64,000 nt of DNA from Desmodus rotundus (taxonomy: Eukaryota; Chordata; Mammalia; Chiroptera; Phyllostomidae). Position 1 is the stretch's first letter. Every line of letters begins with the position of its first letter. Shown here one piece after another: positions 11,047 through 23,570 of the stretch. Below the pieces are notes generated by a model, which was not told the origin of the DNA, did not search any database, and worked only from the letters and a program-made list of their open reading frames with translations. The position numbers and the translations under genes are program-made. Location of the stretch: positions 25,603,735 through 25,667,734 of the forward strand of contig NC_071396.1 of assembly GCF_022682495.2 (NCBI RefSeq). Reading direction: 5' to 3'.

Positions 11047-11811
11047 CCCTCAGGTTCCATAAAGTAGAAATAAGAGGAAAAAATTCTTACCACAGTGCAA
11101 TGACCATAGAAATAAATAGTAAAATTTCCACGTGGATAGTTAAAATATCTTTATTAAACAGCTCTTAGGTAAAAAAAAAAATTGATAATAAAATGTATGC
11201 GTAGGAACCGATGGGATGATGCATTAAAAGCAGCGACAGATTTAGAAACATCTCACATATTAATTAGGAAAAAGGTGAAAATAAAGGAAGGAAAGCGCCA
11301 CTAGATACGTTAGACGTAAGGAAGGAGAACTCCGCACCGCAGGGAAAGGAACTGGTCTGCGTATTTCAAAGTTGCATTTGCACTCAGCCTCCTATTCACC
11401 TTTCTCGCTTTTGAGAACGGGGCTTCAAGATTCACACTAACCAATACAGAACATCCCGTTTCCATGGTTACTCACTACAGCATTGAGATTTTATTTTTTT
11501 TTAAAGCACCTAAAAGTCCAACAATAGGGTTGAAAAAACAATGGCAAAAGCTGGCTCCAATATGCTCTGAAATAAACATTTTGAAAAACTCTGACACAGA
11601 TTCGAAGTGATCTTCAGCATATATTGAGTACAGGAAGCGAGGTACAGCTAGTGTGCATCCTGTACTGTTTTGTGTTTCGAAAAGAACATTGTGCGTGCCG
11701 GTTTGGCAAGGCAGACGCATTATATAATTTTTGTTGTTGTTGTTCACCGAAGGCTGAGGCTTGTTCAAGCAGAGGTTTTTCCTATTTGTTCTCATTTGTT
11801 TTAATCTATGG
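11047..11811. other. unassigned DNA
   Basis: A (TTG)n run occurs at about 11731-11743. No repeat family or gene is recognised. Confidence 0.4.
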
Positions 11812-11965
11812 AGTTTGGAGAAATAGAGAAACGACGATGTGTTTGTTGTTCCACTATTGATGCATTCAATTGGTTGATTCTTCTGTGTGCCCCGACCGGG
11901 GATTGAACCTGCCACCTTTGTATATCGGGAGGGACAATAATCGACTCAGCCAACGGGCCAGGGCC
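11812..11965 (-). mobile_element. type C SINE
   Basis: On the minus strand the head begins GCCCTGGCCCGTTGGCTGAG and includes GGTTCAATCCCCGGTCGGGG. It continues through a GAATCAACCAATTGAATGCA-like middle and AACAACAAACACATCG. The tail is short and decayed. Confidence 0.85.
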
Positions 11966-12099
11966 TTTGCTTTTGTTTTGCCCTGGTGCCTGGGTCCCCT
12001 TGGATGCCTGCAATAGACACCCACAGGCCATATCCTCTCTCCCACTCTGTCCTCTTACGGGAATTTCACATCGACATTTGGGGGGAGGGGCGGTCTCTA

Positions 12100-12420
12100 A
12101 TTAGTTGTAATGACAGAATGGTGCTCCACACCTTCTACCTCGTGCTCCAAGCATCTTCACTGAGTTGCTTCTGGGCCTCCAGCTCCCAGACACTGGATGA
12201 AGGACCTTGCATCTTCCTTGGTTGCTAGGCAACACCTTCCAGCGATTACCTTTATAGCCCCCATGTGAATTACCTATCCCTGCTCTAATTAACGCTCCCA
12301 ACAAACATTCCAGGAACTCTGGAGAAATATTCCGATCTTTCAACTCACCCAGCGGAGGAATTCCTCCGTGCATCCTTGAAGATGCGTGAGGATGGCTGAT
12401 GTTTTACTATAAGTTCTCTA
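12100..12420. promoter_or_regulatory. candidate regulatory element with RFX palindrome
   Basis: GTTGCTAGGCAAC at 12221-12233 is a fully palindromic RFX-type X-box. Nearby words include ACATTCCAGGA (TEAD-like) and CTCTAATTAACG (homeodomain-like). The stretch is single-copy. The element call is inference. Confidence 0.3.
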
Positions 12421-13093
12421 TGCATTTGGCCTCATGGCTCGGGAAGAAATGTCAAGTCGTCACCTTGCTTCCAGGCTCCCAGGTTTCCTTTTCTCTGTTT
12501 TTACAAATGATTCGCTATGACTCAAAGTTAATGTGCCAAGACGTGGCTCTGTTTTCGGGTCTGCACCTTTGTGGAAGCTGTTGGGAAGTGAGAACGTATT
12601 CAACCGGCTGATGGGTTCCTGTCAAGCCAATTTTCAGACGTTTTCACAATGTAGTGCACTGAAGGCGCGTGTGTGCACGTGCGTGTGCCCTTGTACATCT
12701 TTTTTCCCCCCTCAAGGATGCATTTGCATCACCTATGATAACCTAAAATTGCCCGGGGAAACAAGTGGAGTATTTAAGCATGGTCTGGGATGCGGCAATC
12801 TCTCCCCAAGGTTAACTGCAAGAAAGAAATCAACAATAACAACATTAGAGAAAATGAGGAGAAGGGTCGGCGGGGTGTTAAGAAAGCACATTTGCTTATT
12901 ATTGTGCAAAAGAATAATTGCTAGATACATCAGAAATGAATGAAAGTGATTACTTATCATGGGTAGAGAGGCAGGTAGGGATGGAAGCGAGAGCTATATT
13001 TTTATGTCGCTGCAAACTCTGTGCTTATTTTCAAGTGGTTGGGGAAAAAATGTTGAGATATATAGATAAAAGAGGACTGCCAGATGGATATAT
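12421..13093. other. unassigned DNA
   Basis: No repeat is recognised. The 136-residue open frame at 12533-12943 has no family resemblance or repetitive signature and no splice context. Confidence 0.4.
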
Positions 13094-13109
13094 AAAAATA
13101 GAGTATGGA

Positions 13110-13314
13110 GCCCTGGCTGGTGTGGCTCAGGAGATTGAGCTCTGGCCTGCAAACCAAAGGGTCACCAGTTCAATTCCCAGTCAGGGCACATGCCTGGGTT
13201 GTGGGCCAGGTTCCCCAGTAGGGGGCACACGAGAGGCAACCACACATGGATGCTTCTCTCCCTCTCTTTCTCCCTCCTTTCTCCTCTCTCTAAAATTAAA
13301 TAAATAAAGTCTTT
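13110..13314 (+). mobile_element. VES SINE with perfect 16-base duplication
   Basis: AAAAATAGAGTATGGA flanks the element exactly (13094-13109 and 13315-13330). The copy has a core CCAGTAGGGGGCACA, a B box AGTTCAATTCC and the tail AAATTAAATAAATAAAGTCT. The unmutated duplication points to a comparatively young insertion. Confidence 0.97.
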
Positions 13315-13330
13315 AAAAATAGAGTATGGA

Positions 13331-13700
13331 TAAGAAAAGCAGGTGAATAATAAATAGAGATAGCTGGCGTATGAGCCCAACATCGCAAAGTCCTTTAGGC
13401 TAAGTTGATACTTGACTTGGGGAGATGGTGATAACGTGAATGCAGAACAAAGAATTTCCTGAAATCTCAAGTTCCGTCAGTTGCTTAATCACTGCACTAT
13501 AGAAGGCCCAGGGGACGTGGAGAAGCACCAGACAAGTGGCCCAGTGGTCCCCAACACTGGCTGTGTATTTGAATCTTCAGAGGCACTTTACAAACAGAGA
13601 CAATGCCCAGAGCTCACCTCCAGGCCAAAGGAGCAGAATGTCTAAAGTGGGGCTTGCAGGCCAGTTCTGATTACAGTGTGGAGCACATTCAAAAATAATA
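13331..13700. other. unassigned DNA
   Basis: Nothing recognisable is seen. AAAAATAATA at 13691-13700 recurs at 13917-13926 around the next SINE. Confidence 0.4.
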
Positions 13701-13708
13701 ACACTTCA

Positions 13709-13916
13709 GCCTGACCGGCGGGGCTCAGTGGGTTGGGCGTCCTCCTGCAAAGCAAAAGGTCGCGGGTTCGATTACCACTCAGGGCATGTGCCTGGGTTGC
13801 AGGTTCGATCCCCAATCAGGGCTCATACAAGAGGCAACCTGTCGATGTTTCTCTCTCACATCCGTGTTTCTTTCCCTCTCTTTCTCCTTCCCTTGCCCTT
13901 TCTCTAAAAAATCTTT
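13709..13916 (+). mobile_element. mosaic SINE with two B boxes
   Basis: The head GCCTGACCGGCGGGGCTCAG is followed by two B boxes about 38 bases apart, GGGTTCGATTA and GGTTCGATCCC. Next come a type B middle (GAGGCAACCTGTCGATG) and a short tail ending in ATCTT like type A. AAAATAATA-type duplications lie at 13691-13700 and 13917-13926. Confidence 0.88.
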
Positions 13917-13926
13917 AAAAATAATA

Positions 13927-15689
13927 GTAAATTTTCTTCAACTTTTATTACTGTGATAATGTCATTAATTATTCTAGTAGACTATAAAACTTTCATCTAG
14001 AGGCATTCTGGGTCATTTTAAATTTATTTTCATTTATAAACTATAGTGACTTTAAAACTAATGTAGCATTTGAGTTTGACTCTGAGGAGCCAGGCTGGGT
14101 AATGATGGAATGGGAGATTCTTGGTTCAGGTCATCTTGGCACTAAACGTAGCCCCAGTGTCTCTGGTAGCCAACTAAACATATGTCCAGAGGTTAGTATA
14201 ACTTACACATTCTCCAACTACATTTTATTAAACTTCAGATTCATCATCTGGAAAAGATGTGTGGACAGTAAATTTCTAGATGCCTTTTGAAGTCCAGAGT
14301 GATTTCCCTCCTGACCTCTTACTTTGAAGAGAACATTTGAATCATATATTTTTCATTTGTTCCATTCATATCTGAATTTCTCAAAGCACAGCTGCTATAG
14401 AAATGCATATAAAAATAGCAATATTGAAGTATTCATTTCAAAAGTTATGCATAATGTAAGAAGGCCTGGCGCCATTTTCATTCTGTGGTTTACACGTTAT
14501 TTTTAGGAACATATTTCTGCCTTAACTTACACACGGATCTATATCGGTATACTCATTCTAGCTCACACATGCGTAAATGTACATACAAGCATCGCCAGCA
14601 TGTATCTTCGACACAGCCCATGATTCCTGTGATTCCTGTTACAATTTGGTTTTCACAGGTCAAGCGTGGGGAGTTTTGAGGTACTGAGGTTTATTCTTGG
14701 GACTCAGTTCAGAGAGAACTGAAGTCTGTGTGTTCAACTCCCTCAAATGGTTCCTCATCTAGCGCTCGTTCAGCATCTGCACCATCTGACTTCCCTCCCC
14801 GCCCCGCACAGTGTTGTAACTTCCTCATCGGTCTCTATCCGTCTCTGTTTGAAAGCTGGGGGCAAGTTGTCAGTAAATGTCAGCTCTGAGTATCTTTATC
14901 ACCGCCAACTTAAAACAGTGATTTAAAACTTAAAACTGTGATTGAGACTAGCCCGTTAGGGTCCAAGGGCAGAATTCTTCTAACCATAGCCAAGCTAGAG
15001 AGACAGGTTGGCCTAAGTTGGCTGCTGGTGCCCAAAGTAAACTATGACCCGGAGGGATTTGGTCCAACTCCAACGTCTGGATGCCAGACACGACCCCTCC
15101 TTCCAGGTGCGGGTCTCTTGCAGGGAGTCCTGGGGGAAAATGCTTCAGTCCCCTTTGACAGCAAGGCCCTGAGTCACAGCTTCAGAAGGCTGCCCTCTGA
15201 GAGAACGCTTCCCATCCTGGATAGTGACAATGTCACGGACTTGAGGGGCAGTGCCACCCCATGCCAGTGACTCTGAAAACAGAAGGCACACAGTAGAAAT
15301 GGGAAAGTGGGCGGGGGGTGGGGAGGCTGAGCATCACATAGTGTCCGGGGCTTCTGTGCCGACATTTACACATTTTCAATCCATTCTGCACCCGCTGCAT
15401 TGAACAAGAGTCACGTAACAAAAGGCAGGTTCCCGTGGGAACCCAATACATTCATTATATTCACATGGATTTTCCTCTTGTATCTACCCTTTTATTCCAA
15501 ATTCATGTACATTCTCTTTGCGAGTTCTCTGATCCCTCCATAATGATGTCATTACGAGTGGCACGATGCCTGCACATGCACTTCAAATTAAGGGCATAAT
15601 AATGCCTAGAAACTGAACAGTATGAAACCCAACCGCAAGGCTATTTCCAGCACAATTGCAGCATGTTTTGCTTTTTCCTTTCCCTTTAT
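13927..15689. other. unassigned, SINE-free DNA
   Basis: No gene or interspersed repeat is recognised in this 1.8 kb. AT-rich sequence lies at 13927-14600. GC-richer sequence around 15000-15300 gives an unremarkable 110-residue open frame. Confidence 0.4.
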
Positions 15690-15850
15690 GATACTAGTTG
15701 TCTTTCCTCAGAATGTAACCTTATTCGAAATAAGGTCTCCACAGGATCTTGAGATGAAATCACCCTAAATTCAGAGTGGACCCTAAATCCATTGAGCGAT
15801 ACTTTATAAGAAAAAGGAGACGGGATTTGAACACACAGAGAAGACAGTGA
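15690..15850 (+). mobile_element. MaLR-type LTR fragment (MLT1-like)
   Basis: AATGTAACCTTATTCGAAAT, AAGGTCTCCACAGGATCTTG and GGACCCTAAATCCATTGAGC followed by CTTTATAAGAAAAAGGAGAC match the internal landmarks of old mammalian MaLR LTRs (ACCTTATTTGGAAATAGGGT, CCCTAAATCCAATGA, CCTTATAAGAAGAGG). Confidence 0.6.
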
Positions 15851-17074
15851 TGTTACCATAGAAAGTAACGAGGTCCCAGCGGGTGCCGTGAGAACCTGTG
15901 GGGAAGCCGAGGACTGAATGTCCCGGCCTCTGCCCTTCGCCCCAAGTCCCTATTCTCCTTTCTACAGCTGTCCCCTGCCCACTGGTGACGTCACAACTAT
16001 GCACCCAAGCACACGGCACAAATACTACGTAAGCAATGGCCAATCAGCATGGGGGGCAGCAGTGAGCAACGGATGCCAGACCTGCCCCTCACTTGCCAGG
16101 TTTCCTGATCTCTAGTGTTTGAAGACCTTTTCTGATAGTTTTTTGGCGTGGGGGGTTACCCCCTGAACCTGGCTTCCTCAGGTGCAGCTCCGCAGGGCTG
16201 CTCTGCCCGGGGCAAGGGCTGTTCCCGTTTTGGCCTCTAGGGGGAGCCCAAGGCTCTTCACTGTACGCCGCCCAAAGCCTTAGACTCAAAGAGCAGGAGG
16301 TGGGACCCTGCTGTGGCCTCCTTGTCTGAGGCTGCACCTTTCTGAGAAAGCAAAACACACAGGCTCCCGCCCTCTCCACGCCCTGCAACCCAAGGAGGCG
16401 TCTGCTCTTAGGACTCTCCCTTCCCCCTGCAGGGGTCAGTCTCCGAGGTCCCCCGTCCAAGCGCGATGGGATGCATGCTCTCTTGCGACGCCGGCCAGGG
16501 AGCAGCTAGCTGGGGGGTGTCCTCTCGGTCAGGTCGCCAGGTAAATACAAGATGCCCAATGAAATTTGAGCTTGGAACCAACAGCAGGGATTATTCCGTG
16601 TGTGTTCCAAAGGTTACATTCGGGGAGCGCTGTCTCCGGTGCGTACGGAGAGGGGCTGTAACTTGGTGCCTCCCGTCTCTCATGGGACGCCCCTGAATCC
16701 TGCCTTGGGGCGGGACACAGAGCGCGTCTGAGTGCCCTGCCTTTGGGGTCAAGTCCGCGCTAGCGCGCTCCTGGCCCCAGCTTGGTACCTGGGGAGGCGC
16801 ACTTCCTGAGCTCACGTTGCCAGCAAGCCCATCCGATCCCGTAAGGGGGCACCCCAGTGGCGGCCCCAAGGTCAACACACAAAACAGCCCAAGACGTGTC
16901 CCCCCTTGTTGGAACCTTCTCTGGAAGGACAGAGAATGGGGGTGTTTTTCTTTTTTTCTTAAATCCATAAGGTTTAAGGTAACCATGAAAAACGCAGTTG
17001 CATTTTACATCCCGACGTCCTGAACAAAAGCGCGCCCCACCCAAACTGCTCTCAGCTAGCGGTGACATTCTGCC
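15851..17074. other. unassigned GC-rich DNA
   Basis: This is single-copy in appearance. A CTCF-like word TGGCCTCTAGGGGGAGCCCA lies at 16231-16250 outside any repeat I can see. Open frames up to 131 codons occur on both strands without domain resemblance. Confidence 0.4.
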
Positions 17075-17430
17075 GTGGCATTCGGAGTTCTATCTTTGAA
17101 TGTCATGGTAATCGCTCGCCTCCCTTGCAGGCTGTCACGTCTGGCATGGAACCTGAGAATTAAAAATAGCACCTCCGCAGGCTCAGGCCCCGCAGAGATG
17201 GCACGCACGTTTCAGTGTGCGGTGAATGATCCCACGTGGGGCCTATTTCAGTGCGGAAGAGAAGCAAATGGTAACAGACATTAAAAACAACAATGACACC
17301 CTAAATAAATTAAATTAAACTCTTCTAACAGCACGGCAGCCGTGTTCAAGGCTGCAGATAAAAAAAAAAAATGAGATTTACTCATGATGCGCCCATGCTG
17401 CATCAGTCCGGCTCCCCTTGGCTTGCTCAG
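17075..17430. other. unassigned DNA, possibly conserved
   Basis: This is single-copy sequence with GAGAATTAAAAATAGC and AATAAATTAAATTAAA words. No gene is seen. Confidence 0.3.
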
Positions 17431-17625
17431 AGCCGCTGCCCCAAACTAGATGCAAAATCTGGAGCTGGTCCTGAGCTCTGAAGATGCACAGGGATGAACA
17501 GCTGGGGCCAGAACAGAGGGAGGTTGCTCTGCTCCTTCCACTCATTGTCCTGTCCCAACCGCAGGAGGTGTGTAATGCAGAGTGGACGCTCAATTAATTT
17601 AGCATTTGTTGAATTAATCTGTTGG
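17431..17625 (+). mobile_element. L2/MIR 3' end fossil
   Basis: GCAGAGTGGACGCTCAATTA followed by TTTAGCATTTGTTGAATTAA matches the 3' end shared by L2-type elements (GTAGGTGCTCAATAAATATT, TGTTGAATGAATG). Upstream sequence is too diverged to trace. Confidence 0.55.
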
Positions 17626-18525
17626 CTTAAAATTCCAGGATTAGGATGATACGTGGCCGGGAGCATTCTCCCCACTGTTGGGTGACATACTCTAATAAAT
17701 ACCTGAAGTTGGCATCTTTCCTTTCAGCAGCTTCCTCCTATCCACTGACCTCATGCATGCTGATTGTAATTTAAGATGCCCCCAGTAAAGACACAGCCAG
17801 GAACCCATTCAGAGAAACTGCTGGCGCTTCCAGTACTTTGCGTCACCCTTGTGAGCTTCAGAAGCGAGGTACGCCCGCATTCTCGTGGCATTTCTACCCC
17901 CGCCCAGAGCTAAATGTGCAAATAGAAAGTGATTTAGAAAGAGCGATGTCTGATCTTTAGCAGGTTTATTTCTGATACTGCGTGCATAGCAGCCCTGGAG
18001 GTATAGCTGCTGATTAAATACCATCTTGGAAGTCGTTTAGTCTAGCAAGGCTGCAAGAAAGTGGCAGGTGAAAAATAACGGGAGCGAGAACAAAATAACA
18101 CATCTAGAATGAGAAAATGAAATGCTTCAACTCTCCTCCAAAGATTCTGAGCTCTGAATTTTCAGTGAAGATTCATGAGGTGGACCTCGGATTCACCACA
18201 GAGCATTTAGCAAAGATGTCACTTGTACGTGCTGTGGACCTACCAGAAAAGCGAGCCAAGTGTCGTGATGAGCCAGGGTACACTGGAAATAATCCAGGGG
18301 AGCATTACCTCACCCATGAGCAAAATCACGGGGTATCTATCCCCCCGGTGTGCAGTTGCCTCAAGTTCTAGTGGCTGGACAATAAAGAAAGTGTGGGCAG
18401 AAGTAGAATCAGGCCGAATGAGGAGACCCGAAGCCATCTCTGTGATGGAGACACTTGGGAGGAGCAAGATACTGAATCTTCTGCAGCTCAAGTGATAATA
18501 AGAAGAGATAAGATTGAACCACATA
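17626..18525. other. unassigned DNA
   Basis: No repeat or gene is recognised in this 0.9 kb. Confidence 0.4.
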
Positions 18526-18738
18526 CCCTGGCTGGTGTAGCTCAGTGTATTGAGCACAGGCCTGCCGACCAAAGGGTCACCAGTTCGATTCCCAGTCAGG
18601 GCACATGTCTGGGTGGCAGGCCAGGTCCCCGGTAGGGGGCATGCGAGAGGCAGCCACACATTGATGTTTCTCTCCCTCTCTTTCTCCCTCCCTTCCCCTC
18701 TCTCTAAAAATAAATAAATAAAATCGTTTTTTTTTTAA
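18526..18738 (+). mobile_element. VES SINE
   Basis: The copy is full length with B box AGTTCGATTCC and tail AAATAAATAAATAAAATCGT, followed by a T-run. The core is altered at one base (CCGGTAGGGGGC). No clear target-site duplication is seen. Confidence 0.93.
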
Positions 18739-19788
18739 AGCAAAAATCTTCAACCATGCCTTGGAATCCCATGCGTGTGCAGCAGTTTGCAAATCAAGCA
18801 AAAATTAATCTTATTCAAGAAGTAGTCATGTTGGAAAAGCTAAATAAGTTCCGTGAGCCTTGAGAAAAAAATCCATTTGTTTCTATTTGAGTTTATTGAG
18901 AACAAATAATATTTGGGAGAACATTCTTAATATTTTGAAAGGAACACCATTCCTGCCAGCTCTTTACTCTAGGGGCAGACACTGGGCTCTGTTATCATTT
19001 TCCAGTTGAAGAAATCAGGGCCCGCTGGTGAGGTGGCTGATAGTGAAAAAGATCTCGATGGTCCACACTGGATGGATTTGAGCAATGAAACAAATAACAC
19101 TGTGACGTATTCTAACCCAGAGAATAAAATAAAGATTCTTGAGTGCATACTGATGTAAATATATGATGGAAAACATAACCAAGTCAGAGAAAATAGACAA
19201 ATCTCCATGCAAAGTAATCCCCAATAAGTCCTGTAGCTGTTCTGCCCTCTGAGAGCGGAAACAGCCCTCCGCAGCCCTCACCAATGGGCTTCCTTCTCAA
19301 GGGCCCAGAGTGAGGAGGCAGGACTGAAGGTTCACAGTGGGGAAAATGGATCAGTATGACCTCAGCCACGCGATCAAGGTCAACATCGGCACTGCTTAGT
19401 CAGGCAGACCGTGGGTGCCCTTGACCTGATGGGATGCCAATGGTACTTGACCTCTGCAGTCTTCTTCCCAAGAACCCATAAACTAACAGTGCAACCGTGA
19501 GAAAAATGTCAGACAGACCCAGACCAAGGGATATTCTACAAAACATGTGACCCGTGTGCCTCAAAACTGTCACGGTCCTCAAAAGCAAGGTAGTCTGGGA
19601 ATCTGTCACAGACAGGGGCCTGAGAGGGACAGGGGTGGCTCAATGTCCTAGATAGGACACCCTGGGACAGAAAAAGAATAAAAGGTAGAAACTAAGGGAA
19701 TCTGAATGAAATAGGGACTTCAGTTAATTTTTTTTAATGTTTTTTAGTGTCATAAGACCCAGACATCTGGGGTGGGCATTCCCCAACA
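18739..19788. other. unassigned DNA
   Basis: No gene or repeat family is recognised. Confidence 0.4.
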
Positions 19789-19940
19789 CTTTATTTTAAA
19801 GAGAGAGAGATATCAATTTGGTGCTCCACTTACTGATACATTCATTGGCTGGCTCTCATATGTGCCCTGACCGGGGATCGAACCCACAACCTTAGCATAT
19901 TGGGATGAAACTCTAACCAACTGAGCTACCTAGCCAGGGC
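19789..19940 (-). mobile_element. type C SINE
   Basis: On the minus strand: GCCCTGGCTAGGTAGCTCAG, B box GGTTCGATCCC, a middle AGCCAATGAATGTATCAGTA and GTGGAGCACCAAATTG, and a short purine-rich tail region. Confidence 0.9.
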
Positions 19941-22900
19941 CTCAAATAGTTTTCAAATGAGAGAAACATGGGTCAAAATATACAGGTAGAGTGGGGAGGC
20001 CGTAATGAACGGACTCCCTTGAAAATCCGGGCCTCTGGGTCCTGGGGACCCTTCTGGAGGCAAAATTAGATGGAACAATTGTTTGCTCTCAACACAGCAG
20101 ATGACTCAGCACCTTGGTCTCACAGCCAGAAGCTAGTGGAGAGATTCTTTATTTTTCTACCCAGCAATCACATTTCATAAGGAAGCGAAGCACAGACAGG
20201 AGCCAAGGGGACGCACCTCCTGGCTGGTGTGGGCGGGAGATGAAGTGATTGGAACAGTTATTGCAGTGACGACAGAGCAAGGTGAGAGATTTGAGGGCTC
20301 TTGGGAGGTAGGAATGGCGGACATGCTGGGCATTGAGAGGGGAGGGGGAGGAAGGCACGCTGGGAGAGAAAGGGCCTGAGTCCTGGTGATTGCCAATGTC
20401 CGTGGTGTAAATACTCCCACCATAGCCAATGCCAAACCCCGTTATGACATCGAGAAGCTAGCTAAATTACTGAAAATGAAACCATTGAACCTTGAGAGGT
20501 GGAGGTCACGTGTCCTGGCCTCACAGAGCCCGAGGAAGAGAGAGAAATCAAGAGAGAGGGCTCTGGTGGGAGGTGGGAGAGGAGACCGTCTTACAGAGAG
20601 CTGCGGGGAAGTTATCACACAGAGACCGCAAAGTGACTGCTGAAATTGGAGTGTAGGACCCACGGACTGCTTAACGCCACTTCTGTGGCATGCCAGGGCT
20701 GACACCTCAGCACCAGCAGTTGGGAAGTGACAGGCAGAGAGAGTGACATTCAGTTAGGAGACTCTGGCAGTGTGGGGGGTGGGGAGTGGGGGGGGGGCGG
20801 GAAGTCAGACACCCTGCCTCGCTTTTTAGGCTAACACTATGAGAGGCCACCCAGACAGACACCCTGCCGCTTCTGCCTTTAGGGAATTTGCAGCCTTTAG
20901 AAACTTGTCACCGTCCTTCACGGGAAGCCTGCCAAGGGAAGTATAAAAAAACCAAAACCACCAGAGGCCTCTAGCTCAGAGGCCATGATGTTTAAACCAT
21001 AGCGACTTCATTGATGCTTCGTGACCTCAGACAGCGCCTCCTCACAAGGGCAAGGGGTGTCACAGACCCGAAAGGGTTCATCACCCCCCCCAACCCCCAT
21101 CACTGGCAGAGCGGGACACTGAGCCCTGAGAACCCCAGCAGAGAAAGATAGACTATTTTATTGCCTATGGCATCAGCCAGAGAATGAGACGCTAACACTC
21201 AAAAGCTGTTATAGTGGGTTGGGGCCAGCCTCTTCCAGTTGGACCATATTTTAGCTTTACTAATTGTATTGCTGGATCAGTCCTGAGGGTTAAGACTTCA
21301 ATATAGGAATTCTGGGAACAACATTGAACCCATTAACAGTGTTTGTGAAGAGATACCTAGCCTTCTTCCCTTGGGGGTAAAAACAATATAACTTAGACTT
21401 TATTTCTATAAATAAAGCGAAACTCGAGGGGGAGAGTTTAATCTCTTGCTTCCCAGAGAGTGTTTCTCGTGCCAGCAGATCAGTGCCTTCTGGGAGGCTG
21501 CGGGCAAGGGTGGGGGGGCGCTAAATTTCAGTCACCACCGTATGGACGGGACTGTCTCCATCTTCCAGAAATTCGATGTGCCTGCCGCACACAAGAGCTG
21601 GGACGAGTATCAAAATAAGGAAAGTCTGGGGGCTGCAGGGTACTTCCACCAGGATTTCACTTGGTCTGGGGAAGGAGGGAAGGTGCCCCAGCAAAGCAAC
21701 GTTGAAGCTGAAGGTGACGTTGCAGAAGTGGAAGCAGAGGGCAAGGCTCACAGGAAGGGGCTGCTGAGGACGAGGCTGGAGGTATATCCAGGGTAGATCC
21801 CGTCTTCTTGAGTCACTGGAAAGCTGGGCGGCTCCCTGACTTTGCCGCAGGTGGTGGCAGCCTGGCCTTGCTCATCTGGGATGATCCCAGTGCAAGGCAC
21901 TTGTCCACACTTCAGTGTGCAGCTGAAGTCTGCAGCCAGCAATGGGCAATGGGCGGGGCCTCATGCCCTCAACACTCTCCAGGTGGGCGTGTAATTTGGG
22001 AGGCAACATAAGGACGTGGAACAGTTTTGCTGCTCCCTCCTCCTCCCCTTTTGCGTGTTTGGTGATTGGTCTTTTGGGCTTCATGTTGGACTGAGGATTT
22101 GAATAAAGGTGTATTTCTTGGCACAGAGAAGGCTGTTGGAAGGAGAAGGCTGGGCCAGCTTTCTCCTGGGCCAGCTGCTGTTGGCATGGAGTAGACTAAG
22201 AAGAGGACTGGCTCAGAGAGGACCTGCCTTCTTGGCGTGCCACCTGGCCACACGGGGCCTCTAATCTGCCCGAAGACTTCCAAATGTTGGAAGCTGACTT
22301 TTCTCCAGCAGGCTTGCTGAGAGACTCCCGTGCCCGGGGACCTCTTCAGCTACAATTGCTATGACAGGCACAGTACTGCATTCCCAGAGGGCTGCACTTC
22401 TCAATGCCTGCCATTAACCCTCCCAGCGGTCCCCAGGGTGGCTTCTGCCCATGTCTGGTCCTGACAGGTGAAGAGAGAGGCTGGGTCCAACCCACTTCTT
22501 GCCTCTGCCCCTCAGAGCAATTAGCAGGACTCCCAGGGGACATCAGAGCCCAATGGGGGTGCCTCCCAGCCCCAAACTCTCAGATAAGTCTCCGGAGGCC
22601 TCTCCCCAGCTTTGCGACAGAAAGTGCACAGCCACAGACAGGCCCGGGTGCGTTGTAAGGGAAGGAGATGCACCGTGCGCACCCCAGGGGGGCCTCCCCT
22701 CCAGGGCTCTCTGCTCTTGCTCCCCACCCCGACCTGTGAGTTATCCTCCAGGATGAGAGAGCGAAGCTTATAAGACGGCTTTACCTTCGTCAGTTTGCAG
22801 ATGGTCTGACACATCCCTTGACCAGCGAACTCCAGCACTTCAGCATCCTACAATGCACGCTTTTGCATAGTGGACTCAGCAAAGGGGTGTGTGAGCAGAG

Positions 22901-23570
22901 TGTCGGGCGAGGGAACGGAGGCTGCCGGCTGGACTGCAGCATCGATAAGTGTCCAAAGGGCCTAACAAACTAACACACCGGGACCCGGAGTGGGCATAAC
23001 CCACTTGGGATGGGGCAAGACCAGGAAGGCAGCGGCAGACATCAGTCCCGCCTGTGTGGTCAGAGTTAAAAGGAGGAAGTAAGTCTTAACAGGTGGGGGG
23101 GGGGGGCACACCCCCAACAGTGGTGATGAGGAGTGGGCAGGGCTGTGTGGGAGGCCGTGGCTGGGACATTAAACCGCTACTGTGGACCTAGCCACACACC
23201 TGGCTGCAGCCCTCCTGTACTTCCTGCTGTGCCCGAAGGTAGTTCACTACTTATTGATAAGAAAGAGAGCAACGGGAATTAGACACTGAGCTGAATGCAC
23301 TGGGGAGCATCAGCCTGCGTGCTTGGCCAGGAAGCTGTAGCATTTTACAGACTCAGTCACACACTCCAGGGGACTGCCACCAAGGAGACGCACTCCGAGG
23401 AGCAAAGGAAATCTCCCCCCGGCCCACGGTCCGCCCTTTGATACCAGAGTGTTGGGAGTTACAGAGGGAGGTGCTGGACCAGACAGGCTTGTAGGTCTAA
23501 CTAGAGGGTGGACCTATTATAAGCCTGCCAAAGCTTGGGAAGTTGATTGGTTATTTTGAAGAAACTTCTG
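19941..23570. other. 3.6-kb SINE-free unassigned stretch
   Basis: I recognise no SINE, LINE or LTR here, which is unusual for this window. It holds G-rich runs at about 20773-20800 and 23095-23107 and a GC-rich block at 21440-22840. Open frames up to 124 codons have no recognisable domain. Confidence 0.45.

Noticed and set aside
16000..17000. Possible CpG-island promoter
   Set aside because: The stretch is GC-rich but CpG pairs are only modestly frequent, and there is no exon or core promoter signal that I can defend.
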